Shown here piece after piece: positions 27,434 to 36,500 of a DNA stretch of 64,000 bases (within the stretch, counting starts at the first letter, position 1; each line of letters begins with the position of its first letter). The stretch comes from Acidimicrobiales bacterium (GTDB taxonomy: Bacteria; Actinomycetota; Acidimicrobiia; Acidimicrobiales; Acidimicrobilacustridaceae): assembly GCA_030830565.1 (NCBI GenBank), contig JAURMR010000035.1:154882-218881 (forward strand), in the 5' to 3' direction. The translations under genes were made by a program, and so were the position numbers. The notes beneath the pieces are model-generated. The model was not told where the DNA came from, did not search any database, and worked only from the letters and a program-made list of their open reading frames with translations.

Positions 27434-29092
27434 TTATTCGACCCAGGTCTGAGTGAGACGAATCTCGCCACGCTGGAACGGCAGTGCTGCCTGTCCATCG
27501 GGAAGGGTCTGGTTCGTGATGTTGCGGACGTTCTTGGCCGCACCGATAGCCCACTGTGAGTGAGCAAGCCAGATGTACGGAGCCAATTCGGTCTGACGCT
27601 TTTGAACATCGGCGTAGGCCTGCTTACGCACTGCAGGATCATTCGAGGCACGAGCCTTGTCGAGCGCTGCGTTGACCTGCGGATCGTTCAGACGAGCAAT
27701 GTTCAGCGTGAGCGGACCAGTTGCGTTCTTGCCGGTCCACCAGACGTAATCGCCATCGGGATCAGAAGCAGCAAACTGACGCCACAGGTTGACGGTGTAG
27801 TTACCGGTCACGGCGTCGGAAACAAACTTGCTCTGTTCCGAGGTCGTGGTGTTCACGGTGACGCCACAGGCTTCCCACTGCTGCTTAACCAGTGCAGTGG
27901 TGTTGGTGTTGGCCGGAACTGGCGTGGTGGTGAGGGTGACCGAGATCGGGCCCTTTTCGGCCTTCACCTGATCGATAAGGGCCTTGCCCTTCGCCACGTC
28001 ATTGGTGGTGAAGCCGTTTTCGGAATACCACGGCGAATCCTTCGTGAACTGGCTGTCGGCCAAACGCTCGGCCGGCGTTTCGTTCACAACAGCGATCGCA
28101 GCAGGATCGGTACAAAGCGTGAGTGCCTGACGCACTCGAACATCGTCAACCGGAGCCTTGGCGGTGTTGAACATCAAGAAGGACTCTTCGGTTTCGGTGT
28201 TGTCGGCAACGAACTGAATGTTGCCCGACGCTGCCTCGGACTGAAGGCGGTTGATCGCCGGCCAGTCAGTGGTGTGAATCATCTGAACATCGCCCGAAAG
28301 GAGTGCGTTGACTCGGTTCTGCGGATCGACGATCGGACGGAATTCCACCGAGTCGAGGTACGGAAGCTTGTTGCCCTTGTCATCTGAGCGCCAGTAGTTG
28401 GCGTTCTTCGTACCGGTCCAACGGTTGTCCGGAATCCATTCTTTCTGGATGAAAGGACCAGAGCCGATGGGCTGACGAGAAGCTGCAGGGCCTTCGGCCT
28501 TGAGCTGTGCCGGTGCGGCAATGAAGCCAACCTGCGTGGTGAGCGCAGCGGGAAGCGATGCCCACGGATCAATTGTGGCGATGGTGAGCTGCGAAGGCGA
28601 CACCACCGTGATGGTGGACATGTTCGCAAGAGCAGCACCAGTGAGAGCATTTGCCTTCACGGTGTCAAGTGCGAGCTTCACTGCAGCTGCATCGACCGGC
28701 GTGCCGTCGGAGAAGTTCACTCCGGCGCGAAGGTCAACTGTCCAGGTCTTGAAATCGGCGCTAGGCGTGAAGGACTTGGCCAAATACGGGGCCCAGTTAC
28801 CTTGAGCGTCATATGCCGAAAGCGGATCGAACACTGCGTTGCCAACCATGTAGCCGGCGATCGCCCAACGGTTGCTCGACGGGTTAAAACCGTCGGTCTC
28901 GGCTTCAAGCGCAAACTTGATTGAGCCACCCGACTTGGGTGGGCCTGATGCCTTGATCGTGACATCGGTGGTTTTGCCGCTCTGGCCCGAGTCGCTTGAA
29001 CTCGATCCACCGCATGCCGACGCAATCAGACCAATGGCCATGACAGCTGCGACAACCGGTGCCCAGCGGCGGATTCCCGCACGCTTCTCCAT
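27434..29092 (-). CDS. ABC transporter solute-binding lipoprotein, family 5, copy 1
   Basis: The real start is the ATG at 29092 (MEKRAGIRRWAPVV) with a GAAGGAGG ribosome site; the 817-residue track ORF includes a 265-residue shadow extension. 552 residues. Lipobox LIASACGG, then a family 5 solute-binding fold nearly parallel to copy 2: both share GSGPF-QKEW-PDN-WTGT-NANYWRSD and KQQWEACGV. Close to two thirds of positions look identical by eye. No transporter partners are adjacent, so it must use permeases encoded elsewhere. Confidence 0.9.
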   Translation of the reverse strand: MEKRAGIRRWAPVVAAVMAIGLIASACGGSSSSDSGQSGKTTDVTIKASGPPKSGGSIKFALEAETDGFNPSSNRWAIAGYMVGNAVFDPLSAYDAQGNWAPYLAKSFTPSADFKTWTVDLRAGVNFSDGTPVDAAAVKLALDTVKANALTGAALANMSTITVVSPSQLTIATIDPWASLPAALTTQVGFIAAPAQLKAEGPAASRQPIGSGPFIQKEWIPDNRWTGTKNANYWRSDDKGNKLPYLDSVEFRPIVDPQNRVNALLSGDVQMIHTTDWPAINRLQSEAASGNIQFVADNTETEESFLMFNTAKAPVDDVRVRQALTLCTDPAAIAVVNETPAERLADSQFTKDSPWYSENGFTTNDVAKGKALIDQVKAEKGPISVTLTTTPVPANTNTTALVKQQWEACGVTVNTTTSEQSKFVSDAVTGNYTVNLWRQFAASDPDGDYVWWTGKNATGPLTLNIARLNDPQVNAALDKARASNDPAVRKQAYADVQKRQTELAPYIWLAHSQWAIGAAKNVRNITNQTLPDGQAALPFQRGEIRLTQTWVE

Positions 29093-29240
29093 AATTACTG
29101 CCTCCTTCGGCCACAGCCGACGGGTTGGTTCAGGGCCCCCCACGGAACCCTTCTGTGTGCGGAACCTTAGACGTGACCCGAGGCACATGCGAGGGCATCG
29201 GGCGAATTTCCGCCGAGACAACCCATTCAAAGCGCGAAGG

Positions 29241-30860
29241 TCAAATTCGGCCGCGACGCTGGGCTCGTTGCCGGGCTGACCGCCGAGCCTTTGCCCGAGC
29301 ATCGCGGGTGGCCTGTTCGGCTTTGTGTTCGGCCTCGGCCACAACCTCCCCCACACGGCGCTCGGCTTCCTCATCCACTCGTCGGGAGGCGTCGGTGGCT
29401 CTGGCAATCGTTTCAGCGACTTTGATCCGGTGCTCTTCTTCAATCTGATCAAGTGCTTGGGCGGTCTCCTGTTCAATCTGTCGAAGCTGACGCTCAGCAA
29501 CAAGATCGGCTTCGGCGGCCATGCGATCGGCTTCAACACCAAGTTCTCGAAGCGTTGATGCTGCTCCGATTTCGGTGAGGAGATCGACCTGAAGTTCGGG
29601 ATCAATATCGGCATCGAGCACGGCCTGAGCCAACGCATCGAGTTCGTCGACCGTCGGGTTCTCAACAAGTGACTGGATCGTTTCCGCCGATGCCGTTCCC
29701 GCGATGACAGCGGGAAGGCGCCCAGGAAGATGTTCAGCACCAGGGCCAATCGCTGCGGCAAATGCTTCACCACCGCGTTCCTGCAGTGCCTTGTTGCGGT
29801 CTTCCCAATTTCGCTGCAGGAACCTGTGACGGGCAGATCGATCAAGGCGCGCCGAACGGTAGGGGCCGTCGACGTCATCTCCGGCAAGGCGCATACGCCA
29901 CAACGGAACGCGACCGATGCCTTTCAGGTAATGCGTTCGTAACGACGTGAACGCGAACGTTTCGTCCTCTTTTACAACGTCATGAAGTTCTTCCGAGATC
30001 ACAACAGAACCGGGATAGGCAATGCTCACGATTCGGCTTGCAAGGTTCACAGTTGCTCCATAGACATCGCCGTCAAGATCGAGAACTGGCCCGCGCGCGA
30101 GACCAACACGAACGTCAGAAAGTTCTTCGTCTTCCCGATATCGGCGAGCAAGTTCCAGTGCAGTTCGACAACCGCTTTCAATGTCATCGTTCACGAACAT
30201 CACTTCATCACCAATCATCTTCACCACACGTCCGCCATAGGATGGGATCACGTCGTACGCGATTGATTCAAAGCGGCGAACCACTTCAGCAAGTGACGAG
30301 GTCGCCAATTGCTGTGTTTGCGAAGTGAAACCAACAAGATCAGCGAAACCGACACAAACTTCTACCGAAGATTCGTCAGTGCCTACCAAGGTGAGTCGAC
30401 GGCGGGCTTCGGCCATCAACCGGCGGCGCCACACCAATTCCAGGATGTGAGGAATAAGCGCGGCAACTTCGAGAGACCGAGCTGTTGCATCATCGCCAGG
30501 CAGTAACGAAAGCGTGTCCTCTTCGGCAGTTCGCAGCCACACATCGATCTGTGCAGCCGCAATTCGTTCAAGAGATGAACCAATAACACGAGCGAACTGA
30601 CGCGCGGTCTCGGGCTCTACCGATCCGTCAGCGATGAGTCCGACGATTGTCGAAAGCATTTCTACATCGCTGTCGGTAAAAAGTTGCTCGCCGGGTCGTG
30701 GCTCTGGAAAACCAAGAGCTCGCCAAAAATCGAGAAGTGGCTCGGTGTCGATTCCAGAAAATCGAGCGAGATCCTCAATCCCGAACCTGGCTTCGTCATC
30801 AAGGAAAGGAAGGAGAGCGCGCATCGCAGTTTCGCTTGCAGCGTCATCCCTTTCGCTCAT
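29241..30860 (-). CDS. Class III adenylate cyclase with N-terminal regulatory and C-terminal coiled-coil parts
   Basis: 539 residues. Residues 1-155 resemble the helical regulatory domain of mycobacterial Rv1264-type cyclases. The catalytic domain (about 165-330) has metal Asp174 in GFADLVGFTS and Asp218 in MIGDEV, the adenine-specifying Lys214 and Asp265, and Asn272/Arg276 in VNLASR, so it should be active on ATP. The last 130 residues are a charged coiled coil ending in Arg-rich KARRSARQRAQRRGR, which is unusual. Its ATG overlaps the upstream gene's stop as ATGA. No membrane segment is seen. Confidence 0.88.
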   Translation of the reverse strand: MSERDDAASETAMRALLPFLDDEARFGIEDLARFSGIDTEPLLDFWRALGFPEPRPGEQLFTDSDVEMLSTIVGLIADGSVEPETARQFARVIGSSLERIAAAQIDVWLRTAEEDTLSLLPGDDATARSLEVAALIPHILELVWRRRLMAEARRRLTLVGTDESSVEVCVGFADLVGFTSQTQQLATSSLAEVVRRFESIAYDVIPSYGGRVVKMIGDEVMFVNDDIESGCRTALELARRYREDEELSDVRVGLARGPVLDLDGDVYGATVNLASRIVSIAYPGSVVISEELHDVVKEDETFAFTSLRTHYLKGIGRVPLWRMRLAGDDVDGPYRSARLDRSARHRFLQRNWEDRNKALQERGGEAFAAAIGPGAEHLPGRLPAVIAGTASAETIQSLVENPTVDELDALAQAVLDADIDPELQVDLLTEIGAASTLRELGVEADRMAAEADLVAERQLRQIEQETAQALDQIEEEHRIKVAETIARATDASRRVDEEAERRVGEVVAEAEHKAEQATRDARAKARRSARQRAQRRGRI

Positions 30861-32707
30861 GTAAAAGAGCCTCCCCCATCCGCTGGGGGTTCTGCCACCG
30901 ATTCGCGACGATCGTGATCGTGTCCAGGGCCGTCGTGTCCAGCGTGATCGAGGGTGTGCACATGGTCGAGCACGGGAGCTTCCAAGAGAACTTCGCCACG
31001 CTGATCAGAAGTCGACCACGACGCATCGATCGAACTGCAGGTCATCGTGAAGTGGCGATCGCCCTCCATTTCCCATAACAACGCAGGTCGAGCGCCGTGC
31101 CAACGAAGAGCGATTGAAAGCGCTCCACCGATCGTCGGCAAACGGAGGACAGCGACCGGTTGACCCAACCATTCCTCGTCAAAGCCAGGCAGAACATCAA
31201 TTGTGACCGTGCTGTCATCCACAACGATCGCCCGCACACGACGCAGGAATGCTGCGGTCTGGGCCGGGTCGTGAGGATCGGTTTCACTTCGCCACGTCCA
31301 GAGCGGCTCACCCGCAAGAAGATCGCTCCGCACCTGCAAGATTGCGCTTGGCATGAGCGCGCCATCACCTGGACCTTCGAGCGCAAATGAGCGACGACCC
31401 ATTTCCTCGGTGAGCGCTGCGAGGTGAAGTCGAATCGCAAGAGCGGCATCGGGTTGTCCGGCCGAATCGAGAAGTGCGATTGCGGACCGATACGCGCGCG
31501 CAGTCCAGCGCGCGTCATAGGCCGGTCGATCTTCAACAGCAAGCCAAACCGGACCTTCACCGCTTCCGAAGAATGCGCGAGATGGTCGAAGTCGACTTCC
31601 ACGTTGACGCTTTGAGAGCCAATGTGCCGCTGAAGCAACGCGTTCAACCATCGCTTCAGCAAATGCTGCATCCGCATTCAGCGAAGCGTGTCGTTCAACG
31701 GAAACAAGCCAACTGGCTGTTGCGTCGAGACGATGACGGTCGAACGAACCGTCGGCGTTCTGAAGATCGGTCGACGAAACAAGCAAACGTTCGGCTTCAG
31801 CGGCCAACCCTTGTTCGTCGAGCGCCAAGACGAGTTCTGATCGTTCGACTCCATCGACAGCAACACCAGGCCAACGCAACGGATCATCGCCAGCAACATG
31901 AACGAGTAAGTGTGAGCGCGCCGCGTCGATCGCTTCTTCGGCTTGTCGTTCTGGAATATCAAAGCGAGGGGCCCGTGCAAGTTGCGTCTTCCAACCAGCA
32001 ACGACTCGATCGTGGGGTGGAAGCGCTGACGCGTCAATCCTCAAAAGTTCGCTTGGAGCAACCGACGAGCGCAACGGCAGCACCGCGCGCAATGTCGCAG
32101 TGTGCGGAAGCGGGAAAACAAAGCCCACCGTGGTTGATTCCGATTGCGACGTCACTCCGCCGCGAGGAAATTCGGAAACTGCCTCGCCCGCAACAGTGAC
32201 TTCTTGGGCCGAACGTTCACCGGCGGCGATTCCGTAGCGAGATGGCTGGCGTGAGAACAACGCCACTCCATCGCCATCAACCGCCACCACTCCATCAACT
32301 ACATCAATCGTCGAAGAAGAACGAGGAGCGGCGGTAACAGCCAATGCAAGAGCCACCGGGGTGGAGGTCGCGTTATGAAAATCAACAACTAAGACCGGGA
32401 GTCCCGTCGCACCATCGACGGCACACCACGAGCACTGCTCGATTTCTCCGCCTGGAAGTCGCATTCCACTGACGACAACAGGGGTGGCGTCCACGAGTGA
32501 TTGGCGAACCAACGCACCGCTTGAAGCGATATGCCACCTGTCTTCGGCACCAACCCACCAATCAAGCGACCACGAGCCGCCTTCGGGCACGATCACGCCA
32601 CGGCGAGTCAGTGCCACCCGGCCGCCAGCGCCAATTGTTCCCAACAGAGTCCACGACTCGTCGACGGAACGTCCCGTGGGGGTGAGGTCTGCGGCAGCGT
32701 GCTCCAT
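30857..32707 (-). CDS. Hypothetical protein, six-hairpin glycosidase-like
   Basis: 616 residues from the ATG at 32707 (MEHAAADLTPTGRS); the track adds ten residues. The first half looks beta-rich (SWSLDWWVGAEDRWHIASSG). The second half looks helical, with LQNADGSFDRHRLDATASWLVSVERH and a terminal ALRWHGARPALLWE, reminiscent of alpha/alpha-barrel glycoside hydrolases, though I see no firm catalytic motif. The C-terminus is His/Asp-rich (HVHTLDHAGHDGPGHDHDRRE), perhaps metal-binding. No signal peptide. It is translationally coupled to the adenylate cyclase gene. Confidence 0.6.
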   Translation of the reverse strand: MEHAAADLTPTGRSVDESWTLLGTIGAGGRVALTRRGVIVPEGGSWSLDWWVGAEDRWHIASSGALVRQSLVDATPVVVSGMRLPGGEIEQCSWCAVDGATGLPVLVVDFHNATSTPVALALAVTAAPRSSSTIDVVDGVVAVDGDGVALFSRQPSRYGIAAGERSAQEVTVAGEAVSEFPRGGVTSQSESTTVGFVFPLPHTATLRAVLPLRSSVAPSELLRIDASALPPHDRVVAGWKTQLARAPRFDIPERQAEEAIDAARSHLLVHVAGDDPLRWPGVAVDGVERSELVLALDEQGLAAEAERLLVSSTDLQNADGSFDRHRLDATASWLVSVERHASLNADAAFAEAMVERVASAAHWLSKRQRGSRLRPSRAFFGSGEGPVWLAVEDRPAYDARWTARAYRSAIALLDSAGQPDAALAIRLHLAALTEEMGRRSFALEGPGDGALMPSAILQVRSDLLAGEPLWTWRSETDPHDPAQTAAFLRRVRAIVVDDSTVTIDVLPGFDEEWLGQPVAVLRLPTIGGALSIALRWHGARPALLWEMEGDRHFTMTCSSIDASWSTSDQRGEVLLEAPVLDHVHTLDHAGHDGPGHDHDRRESVAEPPADGGGSFT

Positions 32708-32741
32708 CGGCGGCGACGCTACCCCCGGCCGACGCACCCCT

Positions 32742-32787
32742 CTTCATTGTGAGCAGGGGCTCGGCTTCATTGTGAGCAGGGGCTCGG
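32742..32787. repeat. Perfect 23-base tandem duplication
   Basis: The unit beginning CTTCATTGTGAGCAGGGG occurs twice back to back (32742-32764 and 32765-32787) in the divergent gap between the glycosidase-like gene and fbiD. Confidence 0.9.
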
Positions 32788-32838
32788 CGCAAAGCAGTGG
32801 CTGGGAGCCATACATCGGGCCCGACCTACACTCCGGCG

Positions 32839-33423
32839 GTGTCCCAATCGGCGTCCACGCGAGCTGTGCTCATTCCCGTCAAGGCCTTCTCTGATGCAAA
32901 AGCGCGCCTCGCTGACGCTTTGCAACCAGAACAGCGCGCATCGTTAGCCAAAGCGATGGCGACCAAGGTTGTCGAAGCGGCTGCTCCGCTCGATGTCTGG
33001 ATCGTGTGCGACGACACCGCTGTTGCCGAATGGGCAACGCGACTTGGCGCGAACGTTCTATGGAAGCCAGGACGCGGCCTCAATGGCGCAGTCAATGAGG
33101 GCGTGGCCGATCTTGCTCATCTCGATGTCGACACCGTCATCGTCGCCCATGCCGACCTTCCGCACGCCGAGCATCTCGAATGGCTGGCCGAAGCTGATGG
33201 AGTCACACTTGTTCCTGATCGCCACGGAGACGGAACAAATGTCATCGTCATTCCCACCGATAGCGGATTCGTGTTCTCCTACGGCCCTTCGTCATTCTCT
33301 CGCCACTATGCCGAAGCAGAACGACTTGGCCTTGACGTTCGAGTGATTCACGACGAACGGTTGGCGTGGGACGTTGACCGACCTGAGGATCTCAAAACTC
33401 CAACGTGGGAAGATCAAACGTGA
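32839..33423 (+). CDS. fbiD: 2-phospho-L-lactate/phosphoenolpyruvate guanylyltransferase (CofC/FbiD)
   Basis: 194 residues from the GTG at 32839 (VSQSASTRAVLIPVKAFSDAKARLA). The nucleotidyltransferase pattern of CofC/FbiD is complete: PVKAFSDAKARLA, GLNGAVNEG, VAHADLP, LVPDRHGDGTNVI, FSRHYAEAERLGLDV, and WDVDRPEDL. The enzyme activates a three-carbon phosphoacid with GTP to start the F420 side chain; in actinobacteria the acid is thought to be phosphoenolpyruvate. Its TGA overlaps the GTG of the following deacetylase. FbiA/FbiB are not in the window. Confidence 0.87.
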   Translation: MSQSASTRAVLIPVKAFSDAKARLADALQPEQRASLAKAMATKVVEAAAPLDVWIVCDDTAVAEWATRLGANVLWKPGRGLNGAVNEGVADLAHLDVDTVIVAHADLPHAEHLEWLAEADGVTLVPDRHGDGTNVIVIPTDSGFVFSYGPSSFSRHYAEAERLGLDVRVIHDERLAWDVDRPEDLKTPTWEDQT

Positions 33424-34199
33424 CTTCTGAAACTCCCCCGCTCCCCGTCGGCGACATTCCGACGAGCCCGGCGATCTCGTATGACATTCCAACACCACCA
33501 CGTGCACTTGTGATTGTCGCTCACCCAGATGACGCCGAGTTCCAGTGCGGCGGAACGCTTGCGAAATGGGCCAACGCTGGCTGTGTCATCAACCACCTCG
33601 TTCTGACCGACGGAGCCAAAGGCACGTGGGATCCTGAACAGAACGCCGAAGAACTTGTCGAACAACGTCGGGGCGAACAGATGGAAGCAGCCCGACGCAT
33701 TGGTTCTAAGGGCAAAGTCGTCATGCTCGGACATGTCGACGGCGAACTGCAACCGACGTTGCATATTCGTGATCAGGTTGCATATTGGATTCGAGCCACG
33801 CAACCGACAGTCGTTCTCGCTCACGATCCGTGGAAGCGCTATCGCCTTCACCCTGATCACCGGAATGCGGGCTGGCTCGCACTTGACGGCATCGTGGCGG
33901 CCCGTGATCCGCACTATTTCAGTCACCACGGTCTTGAGATTCACCGCCCCGATTTCGCTCTCCTGTTTGAAGCCGATGAGCCAGATCACGTCGAAGACAT
34001 CAGCGGCTTTGTCGACACGAAGGTCGAAGCACTCTTGGCCCATGAGAGCCAATTCGTCACAACTCACGCCATTCCGCCCGGCGACGACGGAACCTTTGCC
34101 GCAGTGTTTGGCGAGCGCATCCGGGACCATGCTGCTGCCGTCGGTGCGGTATCGGGCATTGCTCGTGGCGAGAGCTTCAAGCTGTTGGACCATCTCTGA
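33420..34199 (+). CDS. PIG-L/LmbE family deacetylase
   Basis: 259 residues from the GTG at 33420, overlapping the fbiD stop (GTGA). The zinc motif VAHPDDAEFQCGGTLA and the second motif RLHPDHRNAG are present. Family members remove N-acetyl groups from GlcNAc-type substrates (MshB, GlcNAc-PI deacetylase). It is shorter than and distinct from Mca at 8.1 kb; a mycothiol role (MshB-like) is possible but not shown. The overlap with fbiD suggests co-expression with an F420 gene. Confidence 0.85.
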   Translation: MTSETPPLPVGDIPTSPAISYDIPTPPRALVIVAHPDDAEFQCGGTLAKWANAGCVINHLVLTDGAKGTWDPEQNAEELVEQRRGEQMEAARRIGSKGKVVMLGHVDGELQPTLHIRDQVAYWIRATQPTVVLAHDPWKRYRLHPDHRNAGWLALDGIVAARDPHYFSHHGLEIHRPDFALLFEADEPDHVEDISGFVDTKVEALLAHESQFVTTHAIPPGDDGTFAAVFGERIRDHAAAVGAVSGIARGESFKLLDHL

Positions 34200-34229
34200 C
34201 GCAATCTGACTTCCCGTCAAAAATGCGCT

Positions 34230-34420
34230 CTACATGACGGCTCTGTGAACGGAAGACGAACTCCTTCCAAGTATCCGCGCGTAGAGGCAACGCGCGGTGT
34301 TGGATGACGGAGTCGCAGCAACCGCACCTTCGGGAGACCAGTGACCACCACGCATTCCGTGTCGTCGATTCCAGCCGACCGATCGCAGGAACTCATCCTG
34401 GGTCTCGCATTCGGAGGAGG
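34230..34420 (+). promoter_or_regulatory. Long leader of the PIN-PhoH gene with two hairpins
   Basis: This 224-base gap holds no convincing gene. It contains GGAAG/CTTCC (34251-34268) and a perfect CCGCGCG/CGCGCGG stem with a nine-base loop (34275-34297), followed by a GGAGGAGG ribosome site at 34413-34420. It could be a structured mRNA leader; I could not match it to a known riboswitch class. Confidence 0.3.
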
Positions 34421-34423
34421 TCG

Positions 34424-35728
34424 ATGACTCCCATGGGCAAGCGCATTTATGTTCTTGATACCTCGGTTCTCCTTGCGGACCCGAAGTCCATGACCCGGTT
34501 CGAAGAGCACGATGTTGTTCTCCCTGTCGTTGTCGTGCTTGAACTTGAATCAAAGCGCAATCACCCCGAACTCGGATGGTCCGCTCGTCAAGCTCTTCGT
34601 CAACTTGAACACTGGCGCGTGAAGAACGGAAACCTCACCACGGCGTTTGCAGTGAATGACCTCGGCGGAACACTTCGCGTCGAAATCAATCACCAAGACC
34701 TGAGCGCGCTTCCACCTTCGCTTTCTGGCGACAGCAACGATCACCGAATTCTCGCTGTGGCGAGCAACCTTGCCACAGAGGGCAATGACGTCACCGTTGT
34801 CACCAAGGATCTTCCACTTCGACTGAAGGCATCAATCGTTGGACTTGATGCTGATGAATACCGCAACGAACTTGCTCACGATGACAGCTGGACGGGAATC
34901 GTTGAACTCGAATGCGAAAGCTCAGCGATTGATGAGCTCTTCGACCACGGCACCATCGACGATGAACGCGCTCGGAATCTTCCATGCAACACCGGTGTGG
35001 TCATGCATGCGGGTTCGCAATCTGCGCTCGCAAGAATCCACTCAGACAAATCGTTGCACCTCGTTCGGCGCGACGGTCAGCTGTTCGACGTCCGCGGCCG
35101 TTCTGCTGAACAGCGAATTGCGATTGACCTTCTCGCTGATCCAACGATCGGCATCGTTTCACTCGGGGGTCCCGCAGGCACAGGCAAAAGCGTTCTTGCC
35201 CTCGCCGCCGGTCTCGAATCCGTACTCGAACAACGCAGCCACAAACGCGTTGTTGTTTTCCGACCGTTATATGCGGTTGGCGGACAAGACCTCGGTTATC
35301 TCCCGGGTTCGGAATTCGAGAAGATGAGCCCGTGGGCCGCCGCGGTCCTTGACGGACTCGAAGCAATCACCGGCCCCGAGATCATCGATGAAGTCCTGCA
35401 TCGCGACCTTCTTGAAGTACTACCGCTTACACACATCCGCGGCCGCAGCCTGACCGACACATTCGTCATCATCGATGAAGCTCAGAACCTTGAGCGACCC
35501 GTTCTGCTCACGGCACTCAGTCGTCTCGGAGAAGGAAGCCGTGTTGTTCTCACTCACGATGTCGCCCAGCGAGACAATCTGCATGTCGGTCGCCACGACG
35601 GGATCATCCCCGTCATCGAAGCGCTTCGAGGTCATCCAATCTTTGGCCACGTGACCCTGACCCGTTCAGAACGGAGCGAAATTGCTGCGGTTGTTACTGA
35701 GCTCCTCGACGGACCGCTTGACGCCTGA
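34424..35728 (+). CDS. PIN-PhoH ATPase/ribonuclease fusion (PhoH2 type)
   Basis: 434 residues from the ATG at 34424 after GGAGGAGG; the track start is 40 codons too early. Residues 6-145 are a PIN RNase domain ([12 protein letters not shown], then [10 protein letters not shown], then VVTKDLPLR). The rest is a PhoH ATPase: Walker [17 protein letters not shown] near residue 250 and Walker [11 protein letters not shown], with [14 protein letters not shown] sensor region. The mycobacterial equivalent, PhoH2, is described as an RNA helicase and ribonuclease. Two hairpins lie in its leader. Confidence 0.92.
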   Translation: MTPMGKRIYVLDTSVLLADPKSMTRFEEHDVVLPVVVVLELESKRNHPELGWSARQALRQLEHWRVKNGNLTTAFAVNDLGGTLRVEINHQDLSALPPSLSGDSNDHRILAVASNLATEGNDVTVVTKDLPLRLKASIVGLDADEYRNELAHDDSWTGIVELECESSAIDELFDHGTIDDERARNLPCNTGVVMHAGSQSALARIHSDKSLHLVRRDGQLFDVRGRSAEQRIAIDLLADPTIGIVSLGGPAGTGKSVLALAAGLESVLEQRSHKRVVVFRPLYAVGGQDLGYLPGSEFEKMSPWAAAVLDGLEAITGPEIIDEVLHRDLLEVLPLTHIRGRSLTDTFVIIDEAQNLERPVLLTALSRLGEGSRVVLTHDVAQRDNLHVGRHDGIIPVIEALRGHPIFGHVTLTRSERSEIAAVVTELLDGPLDA

Positions 35729-35760
35729 ATCTTGTCGTCGACCTTCGGTCACGATCACCG

Positions 35761-36390
35761 GTGTCGGACCCACGATCTAGCGTGCAGTTTGTGAGTTCTT
35801 CGACACCAGCCTTTCCGAGCGTGAATGTCCGCGATTGGTCAACCCAGCCGCCGTCATTGCCGTTCGCAGTACTCGATGTCGAAACCACTGGCCTCAGCCC
35901 GGCCCGCGACCGAGTGATTGAGATCGCCATCGTTCGCTGCGCTCCCGACGGAACCGTCATCGACGAATGGTCAACGCTCGTTGATCCCGGGCGCGACCCT
36001 GGCCCTACACACATTCACGGCATCAGCTCGACCGACCTCAAAGGCGCACCCACATTCGAAGCCATTGCTGAGGAACTTCGAACGCGTCTTGCCGGCTCGA
36101 TGGTCGCTGCGCACAACCTTTCATTCGATGCAGGTTTTCTTGCTGCCGAATTCGAACGGGCGGGTGCATCAACCCCGGATCGACCCGCGGTGTGCACATT
36201 GCAACTCGCTCGCTTCGTGCTGCCGAACAACGGTGGTTACTCACTCGCTGCATGTGCGGCCGCTCTCGGCATCGACCATCCAAACGCGCACCGTGCACTG
36301 CCAGATACGCGCGTCACTGCTTCGGTGCTCGCCGCACTGATCCAGATCCTTCATCCTCCGTCAGATCAAGACGCACTTCCATTCGGATAA
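35761..36390 (+). CDS. DEDDh 3'-5' exonuclease (DnaQ-like)
   Basis: 209 residues, GTG start at 35761 (another GTG at 35791 is possible). The exonuclease motifs are FAVLDVETTGLSP (Exo I, Asp and Glu), AHNLSFDAGFL (Exo II) and HRALPDTRVT (Exo III with His and Asp), so catalytic residues are complete. It is a stand-alone proofreading-type domain, without a UvrC or helicase extension. It might serve as a polymerase III epsilon-like subunit or in repair. It lies 32 bases after the PhoH gene on the same strand. Confidence 0.87.
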   Translation: MSDPRSSVQFVSSSTPAFPSVNVRDWSTQPPSLPFAVLDVETTGLSPARDRVIEIAIVRCAPDGTVIDEWSTLVDPGRDPGPTHIHGISSTDLKGAPTFEAIAEELRTRLAGSMVAAHNLSFDAGFLAAEFERAGASTPDRPAVCTLQLARFVLPNNGGYSLAACAAALGIDHPNAHRALPDTRVTASVLAALIQILHPPSDQDALPFG

Positions 36391-36500
36391 TCAGGCCATC
36401 GAGCACTGCCCCTAACAGTGCTCTCGTGCAACTCTTTCGAAAGGGATTGCGATCACCCGGAACTGATCGCCGCTGTCCACCGACGCGGAGAATTGTTCCA

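Noticed and set aside
29093-29887. N-terminal 265 residues of the 817-residue ORF
   Set aside because: They overlap the adenylate cyclase gene and precede the lipoprotein signal; the strong ribosome site marks the true start at 29092.
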